Below, piece by piece: positions 1-11,561 of a DNA stretch of 64,000 nucleotides. The translations under genes and the position numbers were made by a program. Origin of the DNA: Thereva unica (lineage: Eukaryota > Arthropoda > Insecta > Diptera > Therevidae); NCBI GenBank assembly GCA_949987705.1, contig OX465281.1:141098876-141162875 (forward strand), in the 5' to 3' direction. The first letter of the stretch is position 1, and each line of letters opens with the position of its first letter. The notes under the pieces are model-generated. The model was not told where the DNA came from, ran no database searches, and saw only the letters and a list, made by a program, of their open reading frames with translations.

Positions 1-292
1 TTTGTTGTTTATATTATTTTTGTTGTTTTTGTTATTTTTGTTGTTTTTGTTGTTTTTGATGTTTTTGTTGTTTCTGTTCTTTCTGTTGTTTCTGTTGTTT
101 TTGTTGTTTTTGTTGCTTTTGTTGTTTTTGTTGTTTTTGTTGTTTTTGTTATTTTTGTTGTTTTTGTTGTTTTTGTTGTTTTTATTATTTTTGTTGTTTC
201 TGTTATTTTTGTTGTTTTTGTTGTTTTTGTTGTTTTTGATGTTTTTGTTGTTTTTGTTACTTTTGTTGTTTTTTTGTTTTTGTTGTTTTTGT
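1..292. repeat. 9-bp minisatellite, TTTTTGTTG type
   Basis: The stretch is an almost uninterrupted array of a 9-base unit (tttttgttg with single-base variants such as tttctgttg and tttttgatg). Its left end is outside the window. Because the unit is a multiple of three, it reads as a long Leu/Phe string that is not a believable protein. The same unit forms the 2.2-kb array at 59311-61539. Confidence 0.95.
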
Positions 293-299
293 TGCAAGT

Positions 300-737
300 A
301 CAAGTGTTGCAGATTTATGTGCAGCCGAGTGTGTAATGGAAAACGGCGTTACTTTAATCATGGCAGTCATATATGTCTCACCAAATAACAAATTAATACA
401 TATTCAGGAGTTTATTCATCGAGCACTGCTAGAGTATTCTAAAGATGTATCTCGAACGCTTAGCAGATACAACAAAAATTTAGATAAAGTTCCACTCATT
501 CTGGCCGGTGATTTTAACATCAACTTCAGTAATGAAAAATCAAAACCATTACTACAGTTTCTAGAGGAAGAATTTGATTTAAGAATAAACAATAATCCAG
601 CAGAATCAACAACAAAATATAATACTACCATTGATGCAGTTTTTTCAACATATTTAAATAAAATAGAATCCCAAACATATGTTTCCTACTTCAGTTACCA
701 CAAGCCAATTATTACTAAAATTGGGCTTACTGATTAA
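300..737 (+). pseudogene. Helentron-type endonuclease (EEP) C-terminal fragment
   Basis: The frame is open from about 300, directly after the minisatellite, to a stop at 735-737; the first ATG is at 336. It shows the C-terminal half of an endonuclease/exonuclease/phosphatase fold: a GDFN motif (LILAGDFNIN), the TTIDAVFS segment and a YHKP motif in the place of the usual SDH. This pattern is known from the apurinic-like endonuclease at the C-terminus of insect Helentron Rep-helicase proteins. The N-terminal part of the domain and any linked helicase are missing, replaced by the 9-bp repeat, so this is a truncated tail, not a gene. It may belong to the same superfamily as the Helentron at 20-33 kb, whose own endonuclease end is lost in the gap. 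An endonuclease from another non-LTR element is the less likely alternative. Confidence 0.7.
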
Positions 738-1377
738 GTTTATATTACATTATATTTATTAATAATAAAAAAATAGTATTATAACTTAAAAACAAAATTT
801 TTATTACAATTCCTTCACTAATTAATCGAAAAGAACTTCGTTCCATCCGGGTGTCCCTTGACACCTCTTTGTTTTTTTTTATCTAATAATTATTATCTGC
901 TTTTTAGTCTTGTGTGCGACATTTTGCAATCACTTTTTAACATGGTCATGATATTATGACGGATACATGTGGAAAATTGTTACCTAAATCTACTAATAAT
1001 ATACCAATCTTTTTAATTTTGATATTCCTGAAAATTAAAATGAAGGAGTAAGCTAAATTAATTTTATATGATTTTTATTTCAATATTAGCTGCATCTCTT
1101 TTTTGATCATTTTTACTATTTTCACTCGTGAGTGCTCGCAACTACTCTTTTACTAAAAAGCGCTTAGCTGACTTTTGATTGTATTTAACTGCTTTCTTCA
1201 TATAAAAACATTTATAAATTAAATTTGAGTCGTGATTATCTGAAACTTTTATCTTTCATTTTACTTTGAATAATTTACCGTATTAATTTAAATTATGTAA
1301 CTGATACATGTGAAGGTTGTTGTAAAGTTAGGCAATCCACCAGTTTATGTCAGCCGCCAAGTTAAATTTACAATGAC
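738..1377. other. Non-coding, unassigned
   Basis: AT-rich sequence between the endonuclease fragment and the satellite array. I see no open frame, terminal repeat or tandem repeat. It may be the 3' flank of the Helentron remnant. Confidence 0.5.
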
Positions 1378-3137
1378 GTCATATAGCTTATTGTATTCTA
1401 CTTATCACACCCTTTTCTGTAGTACCTACGTCGCGGGTGTTGTGATGAAAATGGTAATCCGTGCTCTGAAGAGAATGGTAACCCACCCTCCTGAGGAGGT
1501 CGCCATGGACCTAATGATGTTCTGAGTATATTGTATTGCTTATGTAGTTTTACTTATCATACCCTTTCATTTGATACCCATGTCGAAAGGGTTCTGAAGA
1601 GAATGGTAACCCACTCTCCTGAGTAGGCCGCCATGGACCTAATGAGGTTCTGAGTATATTGTATTGCTTATGTTGTTTTACTTATCATACCCTTTCATTT
1701 GATACCCATGTCGAAAGGGTTCTGAAGAGAATGGTAACCGGCCCTCCTGAGGAGGTCGTCATGGATCTGAAGACATAGCTTATTGCATTACTTATGATGC
1801 CCTTTCGTTTGATACCCATGTCGAGGGGGTGTGAAGAAAATGTTAATCCGTTCTCTTGAGATGGCCGCCATGGACCAAACGAAATATTGAGGATAATATA
1901 TTGCTTATGGTATTCTACTTATCATACCCTTTCATTTGACACCCATGTCGAAAGGGTTCTGAAGAGAATGGTAACCCACCCTCCTGAGTAGGCCGCCATG
2001 GACCTAATGAGGTTCTGAGTATATTGTATTGCTTATGGTGTTCTACTTATCATACCCTTTCATTTGATACCCGAGTCGAAAGGGTTCTGAAGAGAATGGT
2101 AACCGGCCCTCCTGAGTAGGCCGCCATGGACCTAATGAGGTTCTGAGTATATTGTATTGCTTATGGTGTTTTACTTATCATACCCTTTCATTTGATACCC
2201 ATGTCGAAAGGGTTCTGAAGAGAATGGTAACTCACCCTCCTGAGTAGGCCGCCATGGACGTAATGAGGTTCTGAGTATATTGTATTGCTTATGGTGTTTT
2301 ACTTATCATACCCTTTCATTTGATACCCATGTCGAAAGGGTTCTGAAGAGAATGGTAACCGGCCCTCCTGAGGAGGTCGCCATGGATCTAAGGACATAGC
2401 TTATTGCATTACTTTTGATGCCCTTTCCTTTGATACCCATGTCGAGGGGGTTGTGAAGGAAATGTTAATCCGTCCTCTTGAGATGGGCGCCATGGACCAA
2501 ACGAAATATTGAGGATAATATATTGCTTATGGTATTCTACTAATCATACCCTTTCATTTGACACCCATGTCGAAAGGGTTCTGAAGAGAATGGTAACCCA
2601 CCCTCCTGAGTAGGCCGCCATGGACCTAATGAGGTTCTGAGTATATTGTATTGCTTGATGCCCTTTCGTTTGATACCCATGTCGAGGGGGTGTGAAGAAA
2701 ATGTTAATCCGTTCTCTTGAGATGGCCGCCATGGACCAAACGAAATATTGAGGATAATATATTGCTTATGGTATTCTACTAATCATACCCTTTCATTTGA
2801 CACCCATGTCGAAAGGGTTCTGAAGAGAATGGTAACTCACCATCCTGAGTAGGCCGCCATGGACCTAATGAGGTTCTGAGTATATTGTATTGCTTATGGT
2901 GTTTTACTTATCATACCCTTTCATTTGATACCCATGTCGAAAGGGTTCTGAAGAGAATGGTAACCGGCCCTCCTGAGTAGGCCGCCATGGACCTAATGAG
3001 GTTCTGAGTATATTGTATTGCTTATGGTGTTTTACTTATCATACCCTTTCATTTGATACCCATGTCGAAAGGGTTCTGAAGAGAATGGTAACTCACCCTC
3101 CTGAGTAGGCCGCCATGGACCTAATGAGGTTCTGAGT
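1378..3137. repeat. ~125-bp satellite array A, left half
   Basis: About 14 tandem units of 121-128 bp. Each holds the blocks 'cataccctttcatttgatac', 'ccatgtcgaaagggttctga' and 'gccgccatggacc'. Three unit types are recognisable by the block after the ATGG: 'ctaatgaggttctgag', 'atctaaggacatagc' and 'accaaacgaaatattg'. Within most units accctttc and gaaagggt can pair as an 8-bp stem. The array is interrupted at 3137 by a LINE and resumes at 6571. Related arrays lie at 52386-52800 and 54391-56297. Confidence 0.95.
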
Positions 3138-6100
3138 TTGGTCTGGGACAGCAACGAGTGCGGACGTGTGCTGCTCCGGTCCCTAAAAAACGCGCGAAGG
3201 AAACTGAACAACAAAACAAAAAAAAAAGCAAAAAAACAAAAAGTGAAGTGTAAAAGTGTCCACGAAAAGGAAAACAATCGACGCAGTCTAACGGCAAGGC
3301 TTCACCACCCTTAACTAGACAAGACTCGCGACCGACGCACAAGTAAGTACCCTTGCTCCCTTTCCTCACTCAATTCTCGGACCTGCACGTGCCGCGGCCA
3401 AAATCTAACGGTCGATGAAATTTGTCCCGTCTCAAAAGGCATAACACTTTGACGCGGACAAATTTTATTGCCTCTGATGGATGCGGCAAGTGTAATTCCG
3501 GAAAATATCCCAAAGAATGTGGCGATTGAACCCGCGCAACCGAAGTCCCGTTACAAGTCAAGTTTTGGTATTGACTTTTGTAACATTCGTGGACTTCAAG
3601 CGAATTTCTCTTTTGTTGAGTGCCACTTATCTAGTTACAAACCCCCAATCTTCGCACTAAGTGAAACCCAAATATCACCCGATAATGACTTAGGTTATTA
3701 CCAGGTGTCGGGGTACACTTTAGTGCACAATCTCTCCCCCCATAGGGGTATTGCCATTTATGTTAGGGACGACGTGGCTTATTGTAAAATACATTCAAGC
3801 ACAACTTCAGATTTTAATTATCTTTGGATTAAAATCATTTTCCAAAGCCACGTCATATTCTTCTGCTTCCTATACAGAAGCCCTAACATAAGTAACGAAG
3901 CCTCCACCTTATCTTTTGATACTATTTCCGAACAAATCTCGGGATTTTTGTCGTCCAATCCTGAGTGTGAAATCATCGTTGCGGGTGATTTCAATGTTCA
4001 CAACGTTAAATGGCTGACTTACTCAAATGGCACCAGTATTTCTGGCAAGGACGTCGAGCTCTTTGCAGACATCAATAACTTGCAACAAATTGTGGATCAT
4101 CCCACAAGAGTCCCTGATGTTGCTGGTCAAGGAGGATATCTCCTTGATCTTTTTCTAACTTCTCATCCAGCGCGTTACTCCGTCGAAGTTGATTCACCTC
4201 TCGGCAATTCAGACCACTGCCTAATCAGTGCTAACTTCCCATTCGAATTTCCCACCCCTCCCAAACCAGTTCGAAGAACTGTATGGCATTATGGGAAGGC
4301 CAATTGGCTGGGGCTTATTAATTTTTTCCAGTCTACAGATTGGAATCTGTGTTTCCGGAATAGAAACGCCAACTCTGCCGCTATCCGTATTTCTAGGATC
4401 ATACAGGCAGGAATGCATTTGTTCATTCCTCATACTACTAAATCTGTGAAGGCTAGGCCCAACAGATGGTTTAATCAGGAGTGTATGAATGCAATCAGAA
4501 ATAAAGAAGCCGCCTTTCGAGCTTACAAGAGCTCCCCGAGTGAATCGCTCCGTGCAGAGTATATAAAACTAAGAAATTCCTGTAAAGTCACCATCAGGAA
4601 TGTCAAAAATTCATTTGACAGCAAGTTGAGAAGTAAACTCCTTAATGCAACCTCTGGTAGCAAGAACTTCTGGTCCTTGGTAAGCTCCATTAAGAAGAAT
4701 TTCACTTCATCCACAACTCCTTCACTTATCCACAATGAGAAGGTGATAACAGACAGCAAATCCAAGGCCGATTTATTAGCATCTCTGTTTGCTTCCAATT
4801 CTTCTTTACCCCAAACTGATATGCTACCCCCGGTTCTTGAGCTCAGCGCTCATCTAATGGACAGGGTTTTCTTCAGGACTCGCGAGGTGTACAGGTGCCT
4901 CAAGGAGCTCGATGTAAACAAATCGACTGGACCCGATAATATACCCCCTATCGTCTTAAAACAATGCGCCTCACCTTTGGCTAGACCTCTGCGCAAACTT
5001 TTTGCCCTATCATACTCTTCCGGAGTTTACCCAGACTCTTGGAAACTTGCCCATGTTCAGCCAATACCGAAAAAAGGTGACTCCAGCGATCCCTCCAACT
5101 ACCGCCCAATAGCAATTACTTCTATTCTCTCCAAAACCATGGAGACGATAATTAACAAAAAGCTTATGGGATATCTAGAATCCAACCAACTTATCAGCGA
5201 CAAACAATACGGCTTCCGTCAAAAAAGATCCACTGGTGATCTTTTAATTTGCCTTACAGAACACCTCAGCCGAAGTTTGCATGGATCTGGCGAATCTAGT
5301 TTGGTTGCTTTGGATATCTCCAAGGCTTTTGATAGAGTATGGCACTCAGCCTTGTTAGCTAAACTCCAAGCTATTGGAATTGACTCACTTCTGTATAAGT
5401 GGGTTGAGAGTTTCCTTTCCGGCCGTTCAATTAAGGTATTATTGGATGGCGTCAAATCTGAATCTCACCCCATCTCTGCGGGGGTCCCTCAGGGGTCAAT
5501 TTTATCACCGGCCCTTTTTCTCATCTTTATAAATGACCTACTTTCAATCCCCTCCAACCCACTTCTCAGCTTCGCTGACGACGGTACTCTACGTTACTCG
5601 TACAGCTTCGATACAAGACGGACACATGCCAGATCCTGTCTTGATGATCGTGAACTAATGTTCAACTCTATTAAAAAAGACATCAAACTAATTCTAGATT
5701 GGGGAGAGAAGAATCGTGTCAAATTCAACCCCTCTAAAACCAAGTACTGTCTTATCTCAAAAAAGAAGTTCAACACCTCACCATCCTTGACAGTGGATGA
5801 CGTTGAACTAAAGGCCGACCCATCCCTACACATCTTAGGCGTGACTTTAGCCAAAGACCTTCGTTGGAATGATCACATATTCCAAATCGCCAAACAAGCA
5901 TCCCAGTGCTTGGGATTTCTTAAGAGGTGCAAGTTCCTCCTCCAGCCATCGGCCCGCGCTGTTATTTATAAATCCTACATACGGCCTCTTCTCGAATATA
6001 ACTCCCTCGTTTGGGGCGGCGCTCCAATAACCACCTTGGCATGGTTAGATAAGGTCCAAAAAAAGGCCCTTAAATTAATTGATGACGACACCGCTGGCTC

Positions 6101-6570
6101 CACCATCGACCCCCTCAGCCACCGTAGGAATGTAGCAGCATTGACTAAATTTTATCGCTACTATCATAATGACTGTTCCTCCGAGTTAAACGCTCTCCTG
6201 CCTCCACGGCAATCTTATAACCGCAACACCAGATTAGCCCACTCGTCTCATTCCCTTCACCTGCAACTCCCCCTTTCACGCACTCAACAAGATATGAATT
6301 CGTTTGTTAATAGAACAACTCGACTGTGGAATGGTCTCTCGCAGTCAGTATTTCCGAGCTCCTACAACATCCAAGAGTTCAAACGCAGGGTTCATCACCA
6401 CCTTCTTCAATACCCCCCCGTTCCTTTTAACCCTTAACCTATACCCCCCTCCCCTCCCCGTACTAAGCTTACTGCTAGACATTGCACCATGACGTGACAA
6501 ATGACATGACGGACTGGTAGTACAAAGGGTGACTCCTGAGCTTAGCACTGTCACATAAAAAAAAAAAAAA
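3138..6570 (+). mobile_element. Complete LINE inserted in the satellite array
   Basis: A 3.4-kb non-LTR retrotransposon. It has a 5' leader of about 340 bases, one long endonuclease-RT frame, a 3' UTR of about 115 bases and a 14-15 base poly(A). The borders are exact because the satellite reads 'ggttctgagt' up to 3137 and continues with 'atattgtattgc' at 6571. No target-site duplication is visible beyond possible A ambiguity, so the integration was blunt or carried a tiny deletion. No separate ORF1 is seen in the leader. Either the element is a single-ORF type or its 5' end is truncated. Confidence 0.88.
3477..6437 (+). CDS. LINE endonuclease-reverse transcriptase polyprotein
   Basis: The frame is intact from the first ATG (3477; the frame is open from 3468) to the stop at 6435-6437, about 986 codons. 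It would nick target DNA and prime reverse transcription of its own RNA (target-primed reverse transcription). Residue numbers count from 3468. The N-terminal APE-type endonuclease covers about 35-255 and shows NIRGL (39), SETQ (66), AGDFN (172-176), LLDLFL (225-230) and SDH (248-250). The RT covers about 480-740, with DISKAFDRV (616-624), GVPQGS (672-677) and the catalytic FADDG (702-706). The C-terminal ~250 residues follow the usual LINE thumb and tail pattern. The layout fits the CR1/L2/Jockey group; the exact clade is an inference. No frameshift or stop is present, so the element may be recently active. Confidence 0.92.
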   Translation: MDAASVIPENIPKNVAIEPAQPKSRYKSSFGIDFCNIRGLQANFSFVECHLSSYKPPIFALSETQISPDNDLGYYQVSGYTLVHNLSPHRGIAIYVRDDVAYCKIHSSTTSDFNYLWIKIIFQSHVIFFCFLYRSPNISNEASTLSFDTISEQISGFLSSNPECEIIVAGDFNVHNVKWLTYSNGTSISGKDVELFADINNLQQIVDHPTRVPDVAGQGGYLLDLFLTSHPARYSVEVDSPLGNSDHCLISANFPFEFPTPPKPVRRTVWHYGKANWLGLINFFQSTDWNLCFRNRNANSAAIRISRIIQAGMHLFIPHTTKSVKARPNRWFNQECMNAIRNKEAAFRAYKSSPSESLRAEYIKLRNSCKVTIRNVKNSFDSKLRSKLLNATSGSKNFWSLVSSIKKNFTSSTTPSLIHNEKVITDSKSKADLLASLFASNSSLPQTDMLPPVLELSAHLMDRVFFRTREVYRCLKELDVNKSTGPDNIPPIVLKQCASPLARPLRKLFALSYSSGVYPDSWKLAHVQPIPKKGDSSDPSNYRPIAITSILSKTMETIINKKLMGYLESNQLISDKQYGFRQKRSTGDLLICLTEHLSRSLHGSGESSLVALDISKAFDRVWHSALLAKLQAIGIDSLLYKWVESFLSGRSIKVLLDGVKSESHPISAGVPQGSILSPALFLIFINDLLSIPSNPLLSFADDGTLRYSYSFDTRRTHARSCLDDRELMFNSIKKDIKLILDWGEKNRVKFNPSKTKYCLISKKKFNTSPSLTVDDVELKADPSLHILGVTLAKDLRWNDHIFQIAKQASQCLGFLKRCKFLLQPSARAVIYKSYIRPLLEYNSLVWGGAPITTLAWLDKVQKKALKLIDDDTAGSTIDPLSHRRNVAALTKFYRYYHNDCSSELNALLPPRQSYNRNTRLAHSSHSLHLQLPLSRTQQDMNSFVNRTTRLWNGLSQSVFPSSYNIQEFKRRVHHHLLQYPPVPFNP

Positions 6571-8640
6571 ATATTGTATTGCTTATGGTGTTTTACTTAT
6601 CATACCCTTTCATTTGATACCCATGTCGAAAGGGTTCTGAAGAGAATGGTAACCGGCCCTCCTGAGGAGGTCGCCATGGATCTAAGGACATAGCTTATTG
6701 CATTACTTTTGATGCCCTTTCGTTTGATACCCATGTCGAGGGGGTGTGAAGAAAATGTTAATCCGTTCTCTTGAGATGGCCGCCATGGACCAAACGAAAT
6801 ATTGAGGATAATATATTGCTTATGGTGTTTTTTATCATACCCTTTCATTTGATACCCATGTCGAAAGGGTTCTGAAGAGAATGGTAACTCACCCTCCTGA
6901 GTAGGCCTCCATGGACCTAATGAGGTTCTGAGTATATTGTATTGCTTATGGTGTTTTACTTACCATACCCTTTCATTTGATAACCCATGTCGAAAGGGTT
7001 CTGAAGAGAATGGCAACCGGCCCTCCTGAGGAGGTCGCCATGGATCTAAGGACATAGCTTATTGCATTACTTTTGATGCCCTTTCGTTTGACACCCATGT
7101 CGAGGGGGTGTGAAGAAAATGTTAATCCGTTCTCTTGAGATGGCCGCCATGGACCAAACGAAATATTGAGGATAATATATTGCTTATGGTATTCTACTTA
7201 TCATACCCTTTCATTTGACACTCATGTCGAAAGGGTTCTGAAAAGAATGGTAACTCACCCTCCTGAGTAGGCCGCCAAGGACCCAATGAGGTTCTGAGTA
7301 TATTGTATTGCTTATGGTGTTTTACTTATCATACCCTTTCATTTGATACCCATGTCGAAAGGGTTCTGAAGAGAATGGTAACTCACCCTCCTGAGTAGGC
7401 CGCCATGGACCTAATGAGGTTCTGAGTATATTGTATTGCTTACGGTGTTTTACTTATCATACCCTTTCATTTGATACCCATGTCGAAAGGGTTCTGAAGA
7501 GAATGGTAACCGGCCCTCCTGAGGAGGTCGCCATGGATCTAAGGACATAGCTTATTGCATTACTTTTGATGCCCTTTCGTTTGATACCCATGTCGAGGGG
7601 GTGTGAAGAAAATGTTAATCCGTTCTCTTGAGATGGCCGCCATGGACCAAACGAAATATTGAGGATAATATATTGCTTATGGTATTCTACTTATCATACC
7701 CTTTCATTTGACACTCATGTCGAAAGGGTTCTGAAGAGAATGGTAACCCACCCTCCTGAGTAGGCCGCCATGGACCAAATGAGGTTCTGAGTATATTGTA
7801 TTGCTTATGGTGTTTTACTTATCATACCCTTTCATTTGATACCCATGTCGAAAGGGTTCTGAAGAGAATGGTAACCGGCCCTCCTGAGGAGGTCGCCATG
7901 GATCTAAGGACATAGCTTATTGCATTACTTTTGATGCCCTTTCGTTTGATACCCATGTCGAGGGGGTGTGAAGAAAATCATCCGTTCTCTTGAGATGGCC
8001 GCCATGGACCAAACGAAATATTGAGGATAATATATTGCTTATGGTGTTTTACTTATCATACCCTTTCATTTGATACCCATATCGAAAGGGTCCTGAAGAG
8101 AATGGTAACTCACCCTCCTGAGTAGGCCGCCATGGACCTAATGAGGTTCTGAGTATATTGTATTGCTTATGGTGTTTTACTTATCATACCCTTTCATTTG
8201 ATACCCATGTCGAAAGGGTTCTGAAGAGAATGGTAACCAGCCCTCCTGAGGAGGTCGCCATGGATCTAAAGACATAGCTTATTGCATTCGGCACATGATT
8301 CCCTTTCATTTGATACCCATGTCGAGACCCTTTCATTTGATACCCATGTCGAAAAGGTTCTGAAAAAAATGGTAACCCACCCTCCTGAGGAGTCTGCCAT
8401 GGATCTAAGGGCATGGCTTATTGCATTCGTCTTATGATGCCCTTTCATTTGATACCCATATAGAGCGGGTTGTGAAGAAAATTGTAATCCGCCCTCTGGA
8501 GATGACCGCCATGGACCAAACGATAAATTGGGTATACTATATTGCTTATGGTGTTCTACTTAACGTACCATTTCATTTGATATCCATGTTGCAGGGTTTG
8601 TGAAGAATATTTCAATCCGCCCTCCTGAGACGGCCTCCAT
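6571..8640. repeat. ~125-bp satellite array A, right half
   Basis: The continuation of the array from 1378, about 16 units. The type with 'ggtcgccatggatctaagg' recurs near 6661, 7029, 7521, 7885 and 8247, so spacing is about 365 or 492 bases. That means three- or four-unit higher-order repeats. Units decay toward 8640, with more substitutions and a 40-base partial unit near 8310-8350, as expected at an array edge. Confidence 0.95.
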
Positions 8641-8960
8641 GGACTAAAGGTATGTACCATATTGCATTGTCATCACAGCTAAAGCTGTGTGCAAAATTTC
8701 ACCATGATAGGATATCCGGAAGTATTTGAAAAATCGAATGCAAAATTTGTTCCGTGAAGAAAACAGTAATCCGTCCTCTATAGTCCTCCGCCATGGATCT
8801 AACGGTATAATGAGTATACCATATTGCATTGTCATCGGAGCTGAAGCTGTGTGCAAAATTTCAGGGTGATCGGGTAACCGGAAGTAGTCAAAAAATCGAT
8901 TGCAAGATTTGTACCGGACAAACAGACAGACAGGAAAGCGAGCTAATAAAAACGTTTTAA
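8641..8960 (+). repeat. Array-associated tail module
   Basis: The non-satellite tail that ends array A. It has two related ~130-bp segments containing 'gctgtgtgcaaaatttca', followed by 'gcaagatttgtaccggac', 'aaacagacagacaggaaag' and 'cgagctaataaaaacg'. The same tail follows array B at 52801-52975. The satellite units plus this tail therefore travel together as one repeated element. No coding capacity is seen. Confidence 0.75.
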
Positions 8961-8963
8961 TAA

Positions 8964-9459
8964 GGCTGCTTACACACCAAACTCGACGTCGACACGACAT
9001 TACAAAACGTCCATCGACAAAAAATTTTTTGTCGAATCTTCGTACACACCAAATTCGACACCTCGACACCATTCGACAACCAGAACCACTCGACACAACG
9101 AAAGTCACTGCATAAGTACTCGACGTGTCGAAAGTCGTCGTTCGACGTTTTTCCTCGTGTCGCCTTCAGTGGATATAAACTGATTTGAATGTGAAGCCCT
9201 TCGTCGGTAACGGTTTTTTTCCTTGTCGAGTTCTGTCGAGTTCTGTCGTGTCGTGTCGATGTCGAATTCAGTGTGAATACACTCGTTTAATAATAAGAAT
9301 AAATGGGTGTCACAACAGAAAATCTTGTCGTGTCTTGTCGATGTCGAATTCAGTGTGAATAGACTCGCTTAATGATAAGAATAGATGTGTGTCGCGACAG
9401 AAAAATGTTGTCGAATTTCGTCGTGTCATGTCGATGTCGAGTTTGGTGTGTAAGCAGCC
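8964..9459. mobile_element. PIF/Harbinger-type MITE
   Basis: A 496-bp non-coding element with terminal inverted repeats starting 'ggctgcttacacaccaaact' and ending with its complement at 9459. It is flanked by TAA at 8961-8963 and 9460-9462. A 3-bp TWA duplication and GG...CC ends are characteristic of PIF/Harbinger transposons. The interior has a diverged ~80-bp duplication (near 9258 and 9335, 'gatgtcgaattcagtgtga') and many GTCGA motifs. It sits directly in the array tail module, so it is younger than that module. Confidence 0.82.
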
Positions 9460-9462
9460 TAA

Positions 9463-10754
9463 GTCTCACGAATCTGTTGGAAATTTTTAAACATTCGCCA
9501 TTTTGTTTTTAAATGATGTAACCAGTTCGGTTAAAGTTTTATATTTAGGGAATTAGTCAAACTAGACTATGTTAAAATTTGAAATTGATATCTGCAATAT
9601 CAACTGAGATATGGCGAGATAAAGTGAAAATTTCGTTCAAACTGCACTTACGAAAAAAAGGCATTTTCATGATTTTTTTATATGTTGGCCATGTCCAAAC
9701 TTCGGCTAAAATCAACTGTAGATGCATTTTTCCATCCTCTATCGATTGCAATTAGTCTCAACCGGTTATCTCATTTCCATCACCTTTTTCATTTCTAGAG
9801 CACTTTTTGGGGATTCGCTGCAGGCCTAAAAATGTTGCATTCTCTCTCTGATAGCCAGACATCGTCATTTGAAGAACTTTTGCATATAGCTGTTCGCCTT
9901 CCATTCATTAACTATATGAAGATGAAAGACTTGTTAATTTCTAGACTTTGGTTCTCTCTTGAACTAATACAACCATAGCTGAAGTCAGTCCACAAATCTA
10001 ACATTTGGTTAGAATAAACATGGCGCGGAATAAGTTCGGGACCGTTTTGGTTATAGTTTTGCAGTAAAAAGTGGTAAAATATTATATTTTATTACTTTTA
10101 ACTGCACAAAGATTACATGTAATTAGTTCGTTAGTGATTTTATTAAAAAAAATTAAAAAAACAAGTTGTTGTTTTTGAATTACTAGCCAAAGCTAGTGTA
10201 CCCAAAAGGGTCCCTTAATGGTCCGAGCCTTTCAGCTATATTAACCATGAATCATTTGATATTCACAACTTTATTTGGCCTATTAAGCTGTCACGTGCAA
10301 CGTGGCCGAAAACGCAGCTGGGATAACGTCTTTAATTCAGTTGATATCAATTGTCAATGTCGTCAATGTTAGTTGAGGTCTAATCAGGCTTGAAAGGATT
10401 AATCAATAATAAAATTTAATCTTGATGTATTAAAGATGTCACCTTTACTGCCGTTTAATAGATTATAATCCTCATAATTCCAGTGAAAACAAAGATAGTT
10501 TAATGACAAAGGTACATGGATTAGTGAGCCCTTGCAGACTAAGAATCAGAGATTCTAGTACATATAGAGCGGGAGCTAAGAACGATGATAAGAGAAAAAA
10601 AATTTCCATTGATTTAGGATGATGAGCCAACATGTTCACACAAACACCAACTCTGGTTCAGGGATAAATTAAAAGTATAGTTAGACACAAAAGATATAAC
10701 AGTACATATGCTGAATTATACTGGACGTATACACTTGAACTTATAAGACATAGT
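9463..10754. other. Non-coding, unassigned
   Basis: About 1.3 kb of AT-rich DNA without an open frame, terminal repeat or tandem array that I can recognise. Confidence 0.5.
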
Positions 10755-10839
10755 GGGATGATACACGAGTCAACGTGTCTCTGCAACACACTGTCAGTTT
10801 GATGAACGGAGGCAAGACCCTCTCAACTACAGGCCTCGG

Positions 10840-10846
10840 TATAAAT
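10840..10846 (+). promoter_or_regulatory. Possible TATA box of the P element
   Basis: 'tataaat' lies four bases inside the left terminal repeat, on the coding strand. P-element promoters are known to lie close to the 5' inverted repeat. A TATA-like word in AT-rich DNA is weak evidence on its own. Confidence 0.35.
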
Positions 10847-11561
10847 TTTTGCATATGTGTGACTAGTCTGAAAGAACTGTCAGATTTGTGTGAAAAGTGC
10901 GCGTATTGGAGCGGTTTTTATATCTCATGAAAGATATATACGTTAATGGCAATTAATTAAAATAATTTAAAAGTAAAATAATTGTGATAAATAGTGGTAA
11001 GTTTTTATAGCAAAGTTAAAAAGAGAAAGTGTAGTTAAAATGCTTGGTGTTAAGTTAAAAATTATATTGTTGTGCAGTGCAGTTAAAATAATTTGTGATG
11101 CATTATTGATGTTAATTTCTAATAAGAATATAATTATTATTAGAAAAAGAAAGGAAGTGATTGATTAAATTGTGCGTTTGCGTTAAAACGCCTTTACCAT
11201 AAGCCAAAATTAATTTTTACAGATTGTTATCAAAAATTTTGAGGTTATGGTGAAGGCGCCAAATTGATTAAAATGGAATTTCGTCGGTTTCCATATGAAA
11301 ATTTTTAAAATGAATAAATTTAATAATAGGTGAAAATAATTAAAAAAAAAAAAATATTGATCTAGTGCAAAAACTAAATATAGATATAAAAATATAATTA
11401 AAATATTATAATATTAAAAAAAAAAATTGCAAAAAGACCAGCGATCAAAGAAGTACGTCAACTGAACGATATTGGGATATATATTGTAGGTAAGTAAAAC
11501 TAATAACCTTTTATATACCCTAAGTAGTTCGAGCAATTTTATAGTTTTTGTTTTTTCAATT

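Noticed and set aside
1378..8640. CRISPR-like direct repeats
   Set aside because: Units are adjacent without unique spacers, ~125 bp long, and the setting is eukaryotic.
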